Source: Candidatus Kuenenia stuttgartensis (GTDB lineage: Bacteria > Pseudomonadota > Alphaproteobacteria > SMXS01). From it: a DNA stretch of 64,000 bases. Below, one piece after another: positions 36,855-45,195 of the stretch. The DNA lies in contig CALQFM020000009.1 in assembly GCA_943329845.2 (NCBI GenBank), positions 19,867 to 83,866 of the forward strand. The letters are read 5' to 3'. The number at the start of each line of letters is the position of its first letter. Position 1 is the stretch's first letter. Both the position numbers and the translations under genes were made by a program. The notes below the pieces were generated by a model that did not search any database, was not told the DNA's origin, and saw only the letters and a list, made by a program, of their open reading frames with translations.

Positions 36855-37145
36855 TCAGATGCTGGTGCCGGCGCGCTCGGCGGCCTGGGCGCGTGCTGCT
36901 TCCTTGTCCTTGAAGTACAGCGCGTTGATTCCGATGAAATCCTTGGCCGCTGGCGGAATTTCGTGATCGGCAAAGATCGCGCCGACGGGACACGCCGAGA
37001 CGCACACGCCGCAATCGATGCACTGTTCGGGCTCGATGAACACCATGCGGTCCTCGTCTTCCTGGTAGATGCAGTCCACCGGGCAGACTTCGATGCAGGA
37101 CATGTCCTTGACGTCGATGCAGGCGTTGCTGATTACGTAAGTCAT
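36855..37145 (-). CDS. 7Fe-8S type ferredoxin
   Basis: A 96-residue protein from the ATG at 37145 (CGGGAA upstream); the longer frame to 37688 is not coding. It starts MTYVISNACIDVKDMSC, followed by EVCPVDC, then CIDCGVCVSACPVGAIF. The second motif binds a 4Fe-4S cluster and the first, with a widened CxxxxxxxC spacing, a 3Fe-4S cluster. This version is common in actinobacteria and as electron donor to P450s. It is divergent from the P450 gene at 37437 and shares its promoter region, so it is a likely redox partner. Confidence 0.92.
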   Translation of the reverse strand: MTYVISNACIDVKDMSCIEVCPVDCIYQEDEDRMVFIEPEQCIDCGVCVSACPVGAIFADHEIPPAAKDFIGINALYFKDKEAARAQAAERAGTSI

Positions 37146-37436
37146 AGCGTTCCCGAGCCTCAAGCTTGCTTGGCCGACCCGGCACGGTCGGCTCGTTTTT
37201 CCTCTTTCCGCGCCGTGACTGTACCATCTTGGCGGCGAAGCCACAGGCCCGAAAATGGCCTGGTGGCGGCCCGCGAAGGTGGTGATTTTCCCCTTACGGC
37301 GCGGCGTCATCCCGATGCGCGCATTACGCTCGCGAGGCCATGTCAAGTCAAGCATGACTTTATCGGCCGTTGCTATCGGGTGGGGTAAGATGTAACGTGC
37401 GTTCGGGGAAAAGTCAGCCTTGAACGGGGATATGAA
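37146..37436. other. Divergent promoter region of ferredoxin and P450 unit 1
   Basis: A 291-base region between the ferredoxin gene (minus) and the first P450 gene (plus). It contains a dyad listed separately and a GGGGA ribosome site six bases before the P450 start. No clear sigma70 boxes were found. Confidence 0.5.
37347..37361 (+). promoter_or_regulatory. Leader motif GTCA-N4-TGACTTT of P450 unit 1
   Basis: The dyad GTCA-AGCA-TGAC followed by TTT ends (at its TGAC) 79 bases before the P450 start. The same motif occurs at 40295-40309, again 79 bases before the paralogous P450 gene. It is probably an operator or promoter element shared by both units. Confidence 0.5.
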
Positions 37437-38888
37437 ATGAATACGGAACCCTTCGCCTCGGTGTTCGCCCGCGCCATTGGCGCCGACGGCGGAGACGCCG
37501 TGGAAAAAGTGGCGGACGGCGACTTCCAGGACATCTTCCCCCTGATGCCGGTGGGCCAGCGCGTCGACATGGGCACGGCCCCGGACGGCACGCCCCTGAT
37601 CGACCCGCGCATCTTCTTTTCCGCGGAGTTCCGGCGCAATCCGTGGCCCTACTACCGGCTGATGCGCGACCACTATCCGGTCTATCACAACCAGCTCAAC
37701 AACACCTATTACGTCACCCGCTACGACGACATGACCGAGTGCTATTTCGACGACATCGGCTTCAACACCATCCCGAAGGGGTCGTCAAACGGCGTGCTGG
37801 GCAACGTCACCCACGAACTGAGCGGGGTCGAGCACCGGCGCCGGCGAAACCTGTTCGGCCAGCACCTGGTCGGCAAGGCACTGGAAAATCGCGTGCCCGC
37901 CATCGAACGGCTGGCGCAGGAAATGATCGACGACTGGGCCAATGTGGACGCGCCATGGTGCATCACCAACGGCAACGTCCGCACCATCGAGCTGGGCCAG
38001 GCCTTCGCCGACGCCTTCCCTGTCCGCGTGGTCTGCGACGTGCTGGGCTTTCCCATGGAGGCGCGCGACAACTTCGTCTACTGGTACAATTCGATGATGG
38101 GCGGGCTGGGCGCGTCCGAGACCCACAGGCAAGGGATGGAGGCGCGCCAGCATCTGGAGGACTTCGTCGAATCCATCGTCGAGGACCGCCGCAAGAACCC
38201 GACCTTCCTCTACGACAATGACGGCAACAATATCGGCAAGGACATCATCTCCAAGCTGTGCGAGAGCCAGGTGGATGGCGACTATCTGTCGACCGAGGAG
38301 ATCACCGCGCTAATCGCGCTGGTGGTTGCGGGCGGCGGCGAGACGACGCGCGGCACGCTGATGAACATGTGGTACAGCCTGTTGCAGAAGCCCGATCAGG
38401 CCGAGGCGGCGCTGGCCGACGAGTCCCTGTGGGACGCGGTGTTCCACGAGACGCTGCGCCATTCCAACCCGATCGGCGGCCAGCCACGGCACGCCACCTT
38501 CGACGTGCAGATCCACGGCACGACCGTGCCGGCCGGCTCGCTGATCGAGATGGTCAACTTCTCCGGCAGCCACGACGAGCGCATCTTCCACGACGCCGAC
38601 AACTTCAACATCTTCCGGCCCGACCTCTACACCGGCAAGCTGCTGCGCAGCGGCTACCGCAAGGAGGGCAAGTGCAGTCACATGGCGTTTGGCGTCGGAC
38701 CGCACATGTGCCCCGGGGCCTGGATATCCCACCAGGAAGCGGTGATCGGCTCGAAGATCCTGTCGCGGACCATGAAGAACCCGCGGATCAACCGCGACCG
38801 GATGCCCAAGGACATCGACGGTGTCAGCCTCGCGCCCATCGGCATCAACAAGACCCGCGAGCTGTGGCTCGATTTCGATCTGGCCTGA
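37437..38888 (+). CDS. Cytochrome P450 (catalytic member of unit 1)
   Basis: A 483-residue soluble P450, longer than the usual ~410 because of an N-terminal extension with FPLMPVGQRVDMGTAPDGTP and insertions. The I-helix motif is VVAGGGETTRGTL, the K-helix ExxR is HETLRHSN and the heme loop is AFGVGPHMCPGAWISHQE with the thiolate Cys. All catalytic residues are present. It is followed ten bases later by a P450 homologue lacking that Cys. A paralogue with the same partner lies at 40385. It probably receives electrons from a ferredoxin such as the divergent one. The substrate is unknown. Confidence 0.93.
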   Translation: MNTEPFASVFARAIGADGGDAVEKVADGDFQDIFPLMPVGQRVDMGTAPDGTPLIDPRIFFSAEFRRNPWPYYRLMRDHYPVYHNQLNNTYYVTRYDDMTECYFDDIGFNTIPKGSSNGVLGNVTHELSGVEHRRRRNLFGQHLVGKALENRVPAIERLAQEMIDDWANVDAPWCITNGNVRTIELGQAFADAFPVRVVCDVLGFPMEARDNFVYWYNSMMGGLGASETHRQGMEARQHLEDFVESIVEDRRKNPTFLYDNDGNNIGKDIISKLCESQVDGDYLSTEEITALIALVVAGGGETTRGTLMNMWYSLLQKPDQAEAALADESLWDAVFHETLRHSNPIGGQPRHATFDVQIHGTTVPAGSLIEMVNFSGSHDERIFHDADNFNIFRPDLYTGKLLRSGYRKEGKCSHMAFGVGPHMCPGAWISHQEAVIGSKILSRTMKNPRINRDRMPKDIDGVSLAPIGINKTRELWLDFDLA

Positions 38889-38898
38889 GGCGAGCCAC

Positions 38899-40269
38899 AT
38901 GAGCACTGAAGCGAAGCAAGCGGCCAAGCCGCCGGCCTACGGCGCAGGCGCACCCGACAAGGATGCCTTCACCGGGCGCAACGGCGTGCCGCTGTACACC
39001 CGCAACGGCAACCAGAACGACTACCGGACCTACGAGGTCTACCAGCGCGAGCGGGTCAAGGAAGCCACCGACAAGATCCGCCCGATCCAGCTGATCTCGC
39101 CCGAATTCATCAAGGATCCCTACCCGGTACTGGAAATCCTGCGCGAGAACTATCCGTTCTACCGCGACTGGCTGAGCAATTCGTTCTGGGTGACGCGCTA
39201 CGACGACGTGACGTCGATCTTCACCGACGACGCCAATTTCGAGACCCGGCCCAAGCGCTGGTTCTACGGCATCGAGGACCTGGGCCGCGACCTGGGCCAG
39301 GAAGTGGCGCTGCTGACGGCGCAGGCCACCCGGATCGACGCCAATGTCGAGCGCATCTCCCGCGAGATCGTCGAAGGCTTCAGGGACAGTGGCGGTACCG
39401 ACCTGGCCATCGAATTCGCTGCGCGCCTTCCGCTGGAACTGCTCGCCTGCGTCCTCGACCTGCCGAGGGAGGATTTCCCCAAATTCGTCGAGCGGTACTG
39501 GCGCATGCAGCGCGGCGCCATGTGGGAGCCGAAGAGCCGGCAGGCCGGCCTGGGCGCTATCCAGGAGCTTGTCGAATATTTCAGGCCCATACTGGCCGCG
39601 CGGCGCGCCAACCCCGGGGACGACCTGGTTTCGGCGGTAGCGGCGCTCGATCCCGATGGCGGCCCAGCGACCGCCGAGGATCTGGTGGTGACGCTGCTGG
39701 AGCAGGACCACGAGACGCTGCATGGGGCGCTCGCCAACATGTGGTTCCAATTGCTGACGCATCAGGACCAGCTCGACCTGGTAAAGCGCGAGCGGCGCAT
39801 GGTGAAATTCGCCTGGCTGGAAACGCTGCGGCATTCGGCGCCTGTCGTCACCGCCAACCGCTTCGCGCGGCACGAGGTGGAGCGCTTCGGCCGGCTGATC
39901 CCGATCGGCGCCCTGCTGCACTGCTCGGCCGCCGCGGCCAACCGCGATCCGCGCCAATACAAGGACCCGGACAGGTTCATCGTCGGCCGCAAGGATCTGT
40001 GCCAGCGCGAGCCGCGCGGCCAGTACCGCGCCGATGGTCTGCCGGCCGGCGTGGCGTTCGGTTTGGGCAAGCCGTCGAAGCACCCCGCGGTGCCCGAGGA
40101 CCGGCCGCGCTCGCTTTACGCGCTCACCCGCGATACGGCGACGACGGCGTCGAACGTGCTGCTGGACATGGTGCCGGATATCAGGCTGAAGCCCGGCGCC
40201 ACGCCGGAACTGCGCAGCCTGCGGCTGGGCGAGATGCACACCTGCTGGAACCTGCCGGTGGTGTTCTGA
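38899..40269 (+). CDS. P450-fold protein lacking the heme-ligand cysteine (unit 1 partner)
   Basis: 456 residues; the ATG at 38899 is the first Met after the preceding stop and has a GAGGCG site. The P450 fold is clear: DYRTYEVYQRERV, LRENYPFYRDWLSNSFWVTR, the K-helix ETLRHSAPV (ExxR intact) and DPDRFIVGRKD. In the heme loop, AFGLGKPSKHPAVPEDRP replaces FGxGxHxCxG: the Cys position holds Lys and the last Gly is Pro. The I-helix has LEQDHETLHGAL, so an acid-alcohol Glu-Thr pair remains but the AG motif is gone. A Cys in RKDLCQREPRG, about 20 residues earlier, is shared with the paralogue. It is unlikely to bind heme in the normal way and may be a structural or allosteric partner. Confidence 0.88.
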   Translation: MSTEAKQAAKPPAYGAGAPDKDAFTGRNGVPLYTRNGNQNDYRTYEVYQRERVKEATDKIRPIQLISPEFIKDPYPVLEILRENYPFYRDWLSNSFWVTRYDDVTSIFTDDANFETRPKRWFYGIEDLGRDLGQEVALLTAQATRIDANVERISREIVEGFRDSGGTDLAIEFAARLPLELLACVLDLPREDFPKFVERYWRMQRGAMWEPKSRQAGLGAIQELVEYFRPILAARRANPGDDLVSAVAALDPDGGPATAEDLVVTLLEQDHETLHGALANMWFQLLTHQDQLDLVKRERRMVKFAWLETLRHSAPVVTANRFARHEVERFGRLIPIGALLHCSAAAANRDPRQYKDPDRFIVGRKDLCQREPRGQYRADGLPAGVAFGLGKPSKHPAVPEDRPRSLYALTRDTATTASNVLLDMVPDIRLKPGATPELRSLRLGEMHTCWNLPVVF

Positions 40270-40294
40270 ACCGGCGGATTTCCGCCTTTATCCA

Positions 40295-40309
40295 GTCACG
40301 TGTGACTTT
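40295..40309 (+). promoter_or_regulatory. Leader motif GTCA-N4-TGACTTT of P450 unit 2
   Basis: The dyad GTCA-CGTG-TGAC followed by TTT sits 79 bases before the second P450 start, exactly as in unit 1. The 114-base gap it lies in separates the two units and also has a GATGTA motif at nearly the same offset as in unit 1. This suggests each unit has its own, similarly regulated promoter. Confidence 0.5.
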
Positions 40310-40384
40310 TGATTCATTGCCAATCCGGCATCCAGGATGTAGGTTGGCACCATCTGGCCCAACCTGAACCGAATGAGGCCCCGA

Positions 40385-41851
40385 ATGGACTCCATCACCG
40401 CTTTTCTCAGCAATATCGTCGAGAATACCGACGCCAGGACGAGCGAGGGCGGCAGCCCTTCGCCAGCGCCCCGCGCACGGTTTGTCGCGGCTCACGACTT
40501 TCCGCTGATGCCCGTCGGCCAGGCCTGTGACATGGGGCATGCCCCCGATGGCACGCCGCTGATCGACCCGCGAATCTTCAATGCGCCGGAGTTCTTCCGC
40601 AACCCGTACCCGTACTACAAGATCATGCGGGACCACTATCCGGTGTTCTTCGACAAGCTGCACAATTGCTACTACGTCACCCGCTACGACGACATCACCA
40701 CCTGCTACTTCGATGACGAGGGCTTCAACACCATCCCCAAGGGTTCGTCGAGCGGCGTGTTGGGCAACACCCAGCTGGAGCTGAGCGGCGTGGAGCATCG
40801 CCGCCGGCGCAACCTCTATGGCCAGCACCTGGTCGGCAAGTCGCTGGACAACCGCCTGCATGCCATCGAAAGCATCGGCGAGGAGATGATCGCCGACTGG
40901 GATAATCTGGACGAGAGCATCGTGCAGGACCGCAACGGCGTCCGGAGCGTCGCCATCGGCCGCGCCTTCGCCAACGAGTTTCCGATCCGCGTCGTCTGCG
41001 ACGTGCTCGGTTTCCCCAAGGAGTCCCGGAAGAAATTCTTCTACTGGTACAATTCCATGATGTCCGGACTCGGCGGCTCGGAGACCCATCACCAAGGCCT
41101 CGAGGCGCGCCAGGACTTGGAGGATTATGTCGGAACGCTGGTTGAGGAGCGCCGCGCGCACCCGACCTATCTCTATGATGCAGCCGGCAACCCCATTGGC
41201 AAGGACATCATCTCCAAGCTGTGCGAGACCCAGATCGACGGCGACTATCTGTCGACCGAGGAAATCACCTCCAATATCGCGCTGGTTGTCGGCGGCGGCG
41301 GCGAGACCACCCGCGGCGCCATCCTGAACATGTGGTATCTTCTGCTGCAGCACCCGCAGCAGCTCGAAGCGGTGCTGGCCGACCCGGAGACCATGTGGGA
41401 CGTGGCGTTCCACGAGACGCTGCGCCACTCGACGCCGATCGGCGGCCAGCCGCGTCACAACTCGTTCGACATCGAACTGCACGGCGTGAAGATCCCGGCC
41501 GGCTCGCTGGTCAACATGGTCGACTTCTCGGCCAACCACGACGACCGCATCTTCAAGGATCCGGAAGTCTTCAACATATTCCGGCCGGACCTGTACAGCG
41601 GCAAGCTGCTGCGCAGCGGCTATCGCAAGGAAGGCCGCTGCAGCCACATGGCGTTCGGCGTCGGCCCGCATCTGTGCCCCGGGGCGTGGATTTCCCACCA
41701 GGAGGCGGTGATCGGTTCGAAGATCCTGCAACGCCACCTGAAGAATCCCCGCCTGAACGTGGACAAGATGCCGAAGGATTTCGACGGCAGCCTGATGCCG
41801 ATTGGCCTCATCTCGGCCAAGGAAATCTGGATCGACTACGACCTGAACTAG
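40385..41851 (+). CDS. Cytochrome P450 (catalytic member of unit 2)
   Basis: A 488-residue P450, start at 40385 preferred over 40373 because TGAGG lies just upstream. It is a close paralogue of the 37437 gene along its whole length (FPLMPVGQACDMGHAPDGTP, FNTIPKGSSSGVLGNTQLEL). I-helix VVGGGGETTRGAI, ExxR in HETLRHST, and heme loop AFGVGPHLCPGAWISHQE with the Cys. The N-terminal 35 residues differ from the paralogue and are Ser/Pro-rich. It is followed ten bases later by a Cys-less partner. Duplication and divergence suggest related but distinct substrates or steps. Confidence 0.93.
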   Translation: MDSITAFLSNIVENTDARTSEGGSPSPAPRARFVAAHDFPLMPVGQACDMGHAPDGTPLIDPRIFNAPEFFRNPYPYYKIMRDHYPVFFDKLHNCYYVTRYDDITTCYFDDEGFNTIPKGSSSGVLGNTQLELSGVEHRRRRNLYGQHLVGKSLDNRLHAIESIGEEMIADWDNLDESIVQDRNGVRSVAIGRAFANEFPIRVVCDVLGFPKESRKKFFYWYNSMMSGLGGSETHHQGLEARQDLEDYVGTLVEERRAHPTYLYDAAGNPIGKDIISKLCETQIDGDYLSTEEITSNIALVVGGGGETTRGAILNMWYLLLQHPQQLEAVLADPETMWDVAFHETLRHSTPIGGQPRHNSFDIELHGVKIPAGSLVNMVDFSANHDDRIFKDPEVFNIFRPDLYSGKLLRSGYRKEGRCSHMAFGVGPHLCPGAWISHQEAVIGSKILQRHLKNPRLNVDKMPKDFDGSLMPIGLISAKEIWIDYDLN

Positions 41852-41861
41852 GGCAACATCA

Positions 41862-43250
41862 ATGAGCACGACAGAAGCGACCCGGGCCACGCCAGGCGCC
41901 GGCAAGGCCCAGACTGAAGCTGCGCCCGAAGCGCCGAAGATCACCTATGGCCGCAACGGCGTGCCGATCACGCCCGGCGGCGTGACGGGCCACGGTTTCC
42001 GCACCTACGAAATCCATCAGCGCGAACGGCTCGGCCAGTCGACGGCCAAGATCAAGCCGGCGCAGCTTATTTCGCCGGAGTTCATCCGCAACCCCTACCC
42101 GATCCTGGACATCCTGCGCGAGAATTATCCCAGCTACCGCGACTGGCTGGAGAATTCCTACTGGATCACGCGCTATGACGACGTGACGTCGATCTTCACC
42201 GATGACGCCAATTTCGAGACCCGTCCGCGCCGCTGGTTCTACAACATCGCCGATTACGGCCGCGACCTGCGGCTTGAGCTGCCGGTGCTGTTCGCCCAGG
42301 CGAACGCTATCGACGGCAACGCCCAGGCGGTCGCCGAAGAGATCGTCGGCGACATCAGGGCAAAGGGCGGCGCCAATCTCGGCATCGACTTCGCCGCACG
42401 TTTCGCGCTGGAGCTGCTGGTCCGCCAGCTCGACCTGCCAAAGGAAGACGCGCCGCTGTTCTGCGAACGCTACTGGCGCATGACCCACGGCTTCAACGTC
42501 GATCCGGTCGCCGAGCAGGACGGCCTCGCCGCCATCCGCGAACTGACCGAGTATTTCCGCCCGCTCCTCGCCAAACGGCGCGCCAACCCGGGCGACGACC
42601 TTGTCTCGGCGATCGCGACGCTCGATCCCGCTGGCGGACCCGCTACGGCCGAGGATCTGGTGGTGACGCTGCTGGAAGGCGACCATGAAACACTGCATGG
42701 CGGCCTCGCCAATACCCTGTTCCTGCTGCTGACCAACGCGGACGAGTTCCAGAAGGTGAAGGAGGAGCGCCGCATGGCCAAGTTCGCCTTCCTCGAGGCG
42801 CTGCGCCACTCGGCGCCGGTGCTGTCGGCCCGCCGCTTCGCCCTGCATGAGGTCGAGCGCTTCGGCAAGCTGATCCCGGAAGGTGGCATGCTGATCTGTT
42901 CAGCCGGCGCCGCCAACCGTGACCCGCGCCAGTACAAGGAGCCGGAGAAGTTCATCGTCGGCCGCAAGGATCTGTGCCAGCGCGAGCCGCGGGGCCAGTA
43001 CCGCGCCGACGGCCTGCCCGCCGGCATCGCCTTCGGCCTCGGCAAGCCGTCGAAGCATCCGGCGGTGCCCGAGGACCGGCCGCGCTCGCTGTACGCCATT
43101 ACCCGCGACACGGCGACGACCGCGCTCAACGTGCTGATCGACGGCCTGCCCGGCCTGCGGCTGAAGCCCGGCGCCAAGCCGGAGCTGCGCTCGCTGAAGC
43201 TGTGGGACACCCACACCTGCTGGGACCTGTCTGTGGAATTCGACAACTGA
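41862..43250 (+). CDS. P450-fold protein lacking the heme-ligand cysteine (unit 2 partner)
   Basis: A 462-residue paralogue of the 38899 product. It keeps the P450 landmarks (FRTYEIHQRERLGQS, LRENYPSYRDWLENSYWITR, K-helix EALRHSAPV) and has the same altered heme loop AFGLGKPSKHPAVPEDRP with no Cys. The I-helix reads LEGDHETLHGGL. The identical replacement loop in both paralogues, and the shared RKDLCQREPRGQYRADG stretch before it, argue for a selected function rather than decay. An intrinsic terminator follows. Confidence 0.88.
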   Translation: MSTTEATRATPGAGKAQTEAAPEAPKITYGRNGVPITPGGVTGHGFRTYEIHQRERLGQSTAKIKPAQLISPEFIRNPYPILDILRENYPSYRDWLENSYWITRYDDVTSIFTDDANFETRPRRWFYNIADYGRDLRLELPVLFAQANAIDGNAQAVAEEIVGDIRAKGGANLGIDFAARFALELLVRQLDLPKEDAPLFCERYWRMTHGFNVDPVAEQDGLAAIRELTEYFRPLLAKRRANPGDDLVSAIATLDPAGGPATAEDLVVTLLEGDHETLHGGLANTLFLLLTNADEFQKVKEERRMAKFAFLEALRHSAPVLSARRFALHEVERFGKLIPEGGMLICSAGAANRDPRQYKEPEKFIVGRKDLCQREPRGQYRADGLPAGIAFGLGKPSKHPAVPEDRPRSLYAITRDTATTALNVLIDGLPGLRLKPGAKPELRSLKLWDTHTCWDLSVEFDN

Positions 43251-43274
43251 GTTTTAGCATCAGCCACAACCCGG

Positions 43275-43302
43275 AACGGCCCTCCTCGCGAGGGCCGTTT
43301 TC
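43275..43302 (+). terminator. Rho-independent terminator after P450 unit 2
   Basis: A 10-bp stem (AACGGCCCTC, 43275-43284, with 43290-43299) with a 5-base loop is followed by TTTTC. It lies 24 bases after the stop codon of the last P450-fold gene. Confidence 0.8.
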
Positions 43303-43430
43303 GATTCAGGCGGTACTGACGGATTGACCTCTCCTGCCGGTTGATGGCCTGATGCCGCGCGACGACGGCATAGGGGCCAGCGATCCGCCGGGAATGAGGC
43401 ACGCATGAGTTTGAAGGCGTGCCTATCCGC

Positions 43431-44069
43431 TTAAGCCAGACACCCACCAGATATAGTGGGGTGGTTCCAGTCGCGGAACCGCTTCAGAACGCGGTTGACG
43501 TGGATCGAGGTGAGGCCAAGGGCATCGCCGATCAGCGTCTGGGTCAAGGGCAGCCTGAAGCCGGTACCGCTGCCTTCGTCGACGATCAGCGCGCGGCGAT
43601 GCAGCTCCAGCAGGAAATGGGCAATGCGCTCCGCGGCATTGCGGCGCCCGTTCCGGACGATCTGCTCACGCAGCATGGCCTCTTCCTGCACGGACGCCCA
43701 CCAGAGCGCCTGGGCCAGCCGGCCTGACAGGTTGAAGATGTTGAGCAAATCTTCGGCCTTGAAGGTCTTTACCGTCATGTCGGTGATGGCGGTCACGGAA
43801 TGGTCCGCCTCGGCTGCGATGAACACCTGGAGATCGAACATGTCGCCGGGCATCAGCACGTTGAGGACCTGGCGGCGGCCATCCGCGAGCAGCGTGTAGC
43901 GGATCGCCCAGCCGGCCTCTACGACGAAGCCTTAGGTTGGAGCGTCGCCTGCGACGATCAGATCGGTGCCGCGCGGCGCCTCCATGATCCTGCCCGGCAT
44001 GTCCAGCAGAGGCTTGGCCATGTCGTCATCCAGATCGCAGTAATACCGCAGTTTCTTGGGAAACTTCAC
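43431..44069 (-). pseudogene. Crp/Fnr-family regulator interrupted by an in-frame TAA
   Basis: The minus-strand frame encodes a Crp/Fnr protein in one phase, but a TAA at 43932-43934 splits it. Before the stop: MAKPLLDMPGRIMEAPRGTD and LIVAGDAPT. After it, without shift: GFVVEAGWAIRYTLLADGRR, QVLNVLMPGDMFDLQVFI (cyclic-nucleotide-type beta roll), a long helix, and a winged-helix end with LPLTQTLIGDALGLTSIHVN and RVLKRFRDW. All domains are present, so this is a recent nonsense mutation, a sequencing error, or the 142-residue C-terminal part is translated from an internal Met at 43859. The N-terminal boundary (GTG at 44069) is a guess. It converges with the P450 units and may once have controlled them. 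Confidence 0.7.
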
Positions 44070-44241
44070 CGAATGATAACCTTCTACGGGAACGCTGCCG
44101 GCATGGTGGCGCCCAGACACCGTCTTTGAACGCGCGATACGCCGAGCGGAAACGCCTCGTTCCAGGGTCTGTTCCATTTCGCCGGGAACCGGTCGCCATT
44201 CCATCCGTTGCTGGTATCCCGTGCGGAACTGGAGAGAACCT

Positions 44242-44466
44242 ATGGACAAGTGGAAGAATCAGGGCGAAGGCGACAAGGAAAGCGCGCGAAAGTACAACGA
44301 GGCGACTGAAGCATTTGCCAAATCCGGCAAGGTTGACAAGGCCGCGAAAGATGCCGAGAAGGCGCTCGATGGCAGCGAGCATGACGAACTGCTGAAGGCG
44401 GAACAGGCCGGCAAGGCCCGTTCGAAGGGCGAAGACCCGCTTCTGAACAAGAAGACGACCGACTAA
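44242..44466 (+). CDS. Small highly charged protein of unknown function
   Basis: A 74-residue protein; the ATG at 44242 has GGAGAG upstream, so the Met at 44221 is not used. It is very rich in Lys, Glu, Asp and Ala (NQGEGDKESARKYNEATEAF, AKDAEKALDGSEHDEL) and has no hydrophobic core or Cys. It is probably disordered or a short helix, like stress-induced small hydrophilic proteins in many proteobacteria. No family is claimed. Confidence 0.65.
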   Translation: MDKWKNQGEGDKESARKYNEATEAFAKSGKVDKAAKDAEKALDGSEHDELLKAEQAGKARSKGEDPLLNKKTTD

Positions 44467-44526
44467 ATCCCTTTTCCTTTCAGTTGTTTCGGCCGAAAGT
44501 TCGCCGAACCACCGAAGGGACGAGGC

Positions 44527-44949
44527 ATGAAACCGACATTGCTATTGGTTGCCGCGGTCACTGCGCTGCTGTGCACTGCCGGCGCTGGCGCATCCGAGAA
44601 GTTGGGATATCCTGCCCGCGAGTTGCTGGCCGCCAGTACCGACGTGCTGGGACAGCCGATCGTGTATCCGGCAGGCACGCCCAGGATCACATCCGCGATC
44701 ATCACGATCCAGCCTGGCGCGGAAGGCCAGCTTCACCGCCATCAGGTACCCATGTACGCCTATGTGCTCCAGGGGACGGTGACGGTGGATTACGGCACCC
44801 ACGGCACCAAGGTATTCCGGCAGGGCGAGGCCGTCATGGAGGCCCAGCACGTTCCGCACAAGGGGATGAACAAGGGTACCGAGCCGGTCGCCCTGCTCGT
44901 TGTCTATATGGGCGCCGACGGCACGCCCAACGTCATACCGGTGAAATGA
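44527..44949 (+). CDS. Exported cupin-domain protein
   Basis: A 140-residue protein with a signal peptide (MKPTLLLVAAVTALLCTAGA) and one cupin barrel. The first cupin motif, with metal-binding His residues, is GAEGQLHRHQVPMYAYVLQG; the second is EAVMEAQHVPHKGMN. The family includes small periplasmic metal-binding proteins of unknown enzyme activity. It starts 60 bases after the small charged protein on the same strand. Confidence 0.85.
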   Translation: MKPTLLLVAAVTALLCTAGAGASEKLGYPARELLAASTDVLGQPIVYPAGTPRITSAIITIQPGAEGQLHRHQVPMYAYVLQGTVTVDYGTHGTKVFRQGEAVMEAQHVPHKGMNKGTEPVALLVVYMGADGTPNVIPVK

Positions 44950-44961
44950 GAGGATCGCGCG

Positions 44962-44991
44962 GCCGGCGGCGGCATTAGCCGCCGCCGGCTT
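44962..44991. terminator. GC-rich hairpin between convergent genes
   Basis: A perfect 12-bp stem (44962-44973 with 44978-44989) with an ATTA loop lies between the cupin gene and the ferredoxin gene. It could serve both strands, but there is only a short T-tract. Confidence 0.6.
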
Positions 44992-44995
44992 GCGC

Positions 44996-45190
44996 TCATT
45001 CCTCAATGGTGATCGCCCCGGTGGGGCAGACCTCGATGGCTTCGGCGGCTTCGTGACGCAGGGCGTCGGTCGTGAGATCCTCGACGAGGATCTTGGGGAA
45101 GCCGTTATCGGTACGCTCGAACAGGGCGTTGTGGTTGTAATAGCACTCACCCGCCTTCTCGCACTTCTTGTAGTCGACCTTCAGTTTCAT
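44996..45190 (-). CDS. 3Fe-4S type ferredoxin, P450 redox partner
   Basis: A 64-residue ferredoxin. The cluster motif is KKCEKAGECYYNHNALF (C-x2-A-x2-C, where Ala replaces the second Cys of a 4Fe-4S site) and EVCPTGAITIEE at the end. This pattern is that of the single 3Fe-4S ferredoxins that reduce bacterial P450s. It follows a P450 gene by five bases on the same strand, so the two form a working pair. No ferredoxin reductase gene is seen in the window. Confidence 0.92.
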   Translation of the reverse strand: MKLKVDYKKCEKAGECYYNHNALFERTDNGFPKILVEDLTTDALRHEAAEAIEVCPTGAITIEE

Positions 45191-45195
45191 GGCGT

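Noticed and set aside
40181..41944. 587-codon minus-strand frame opposite the P450 genes
   Set aside because: Shadow of the P450 coding region, with no family features of its own.
38899..43250. The Cys-less P450 homologues as simple pseudogenes
   Set aside because: Both frames are full length and the altered loop is the same in both paralogues, which decay would not give.
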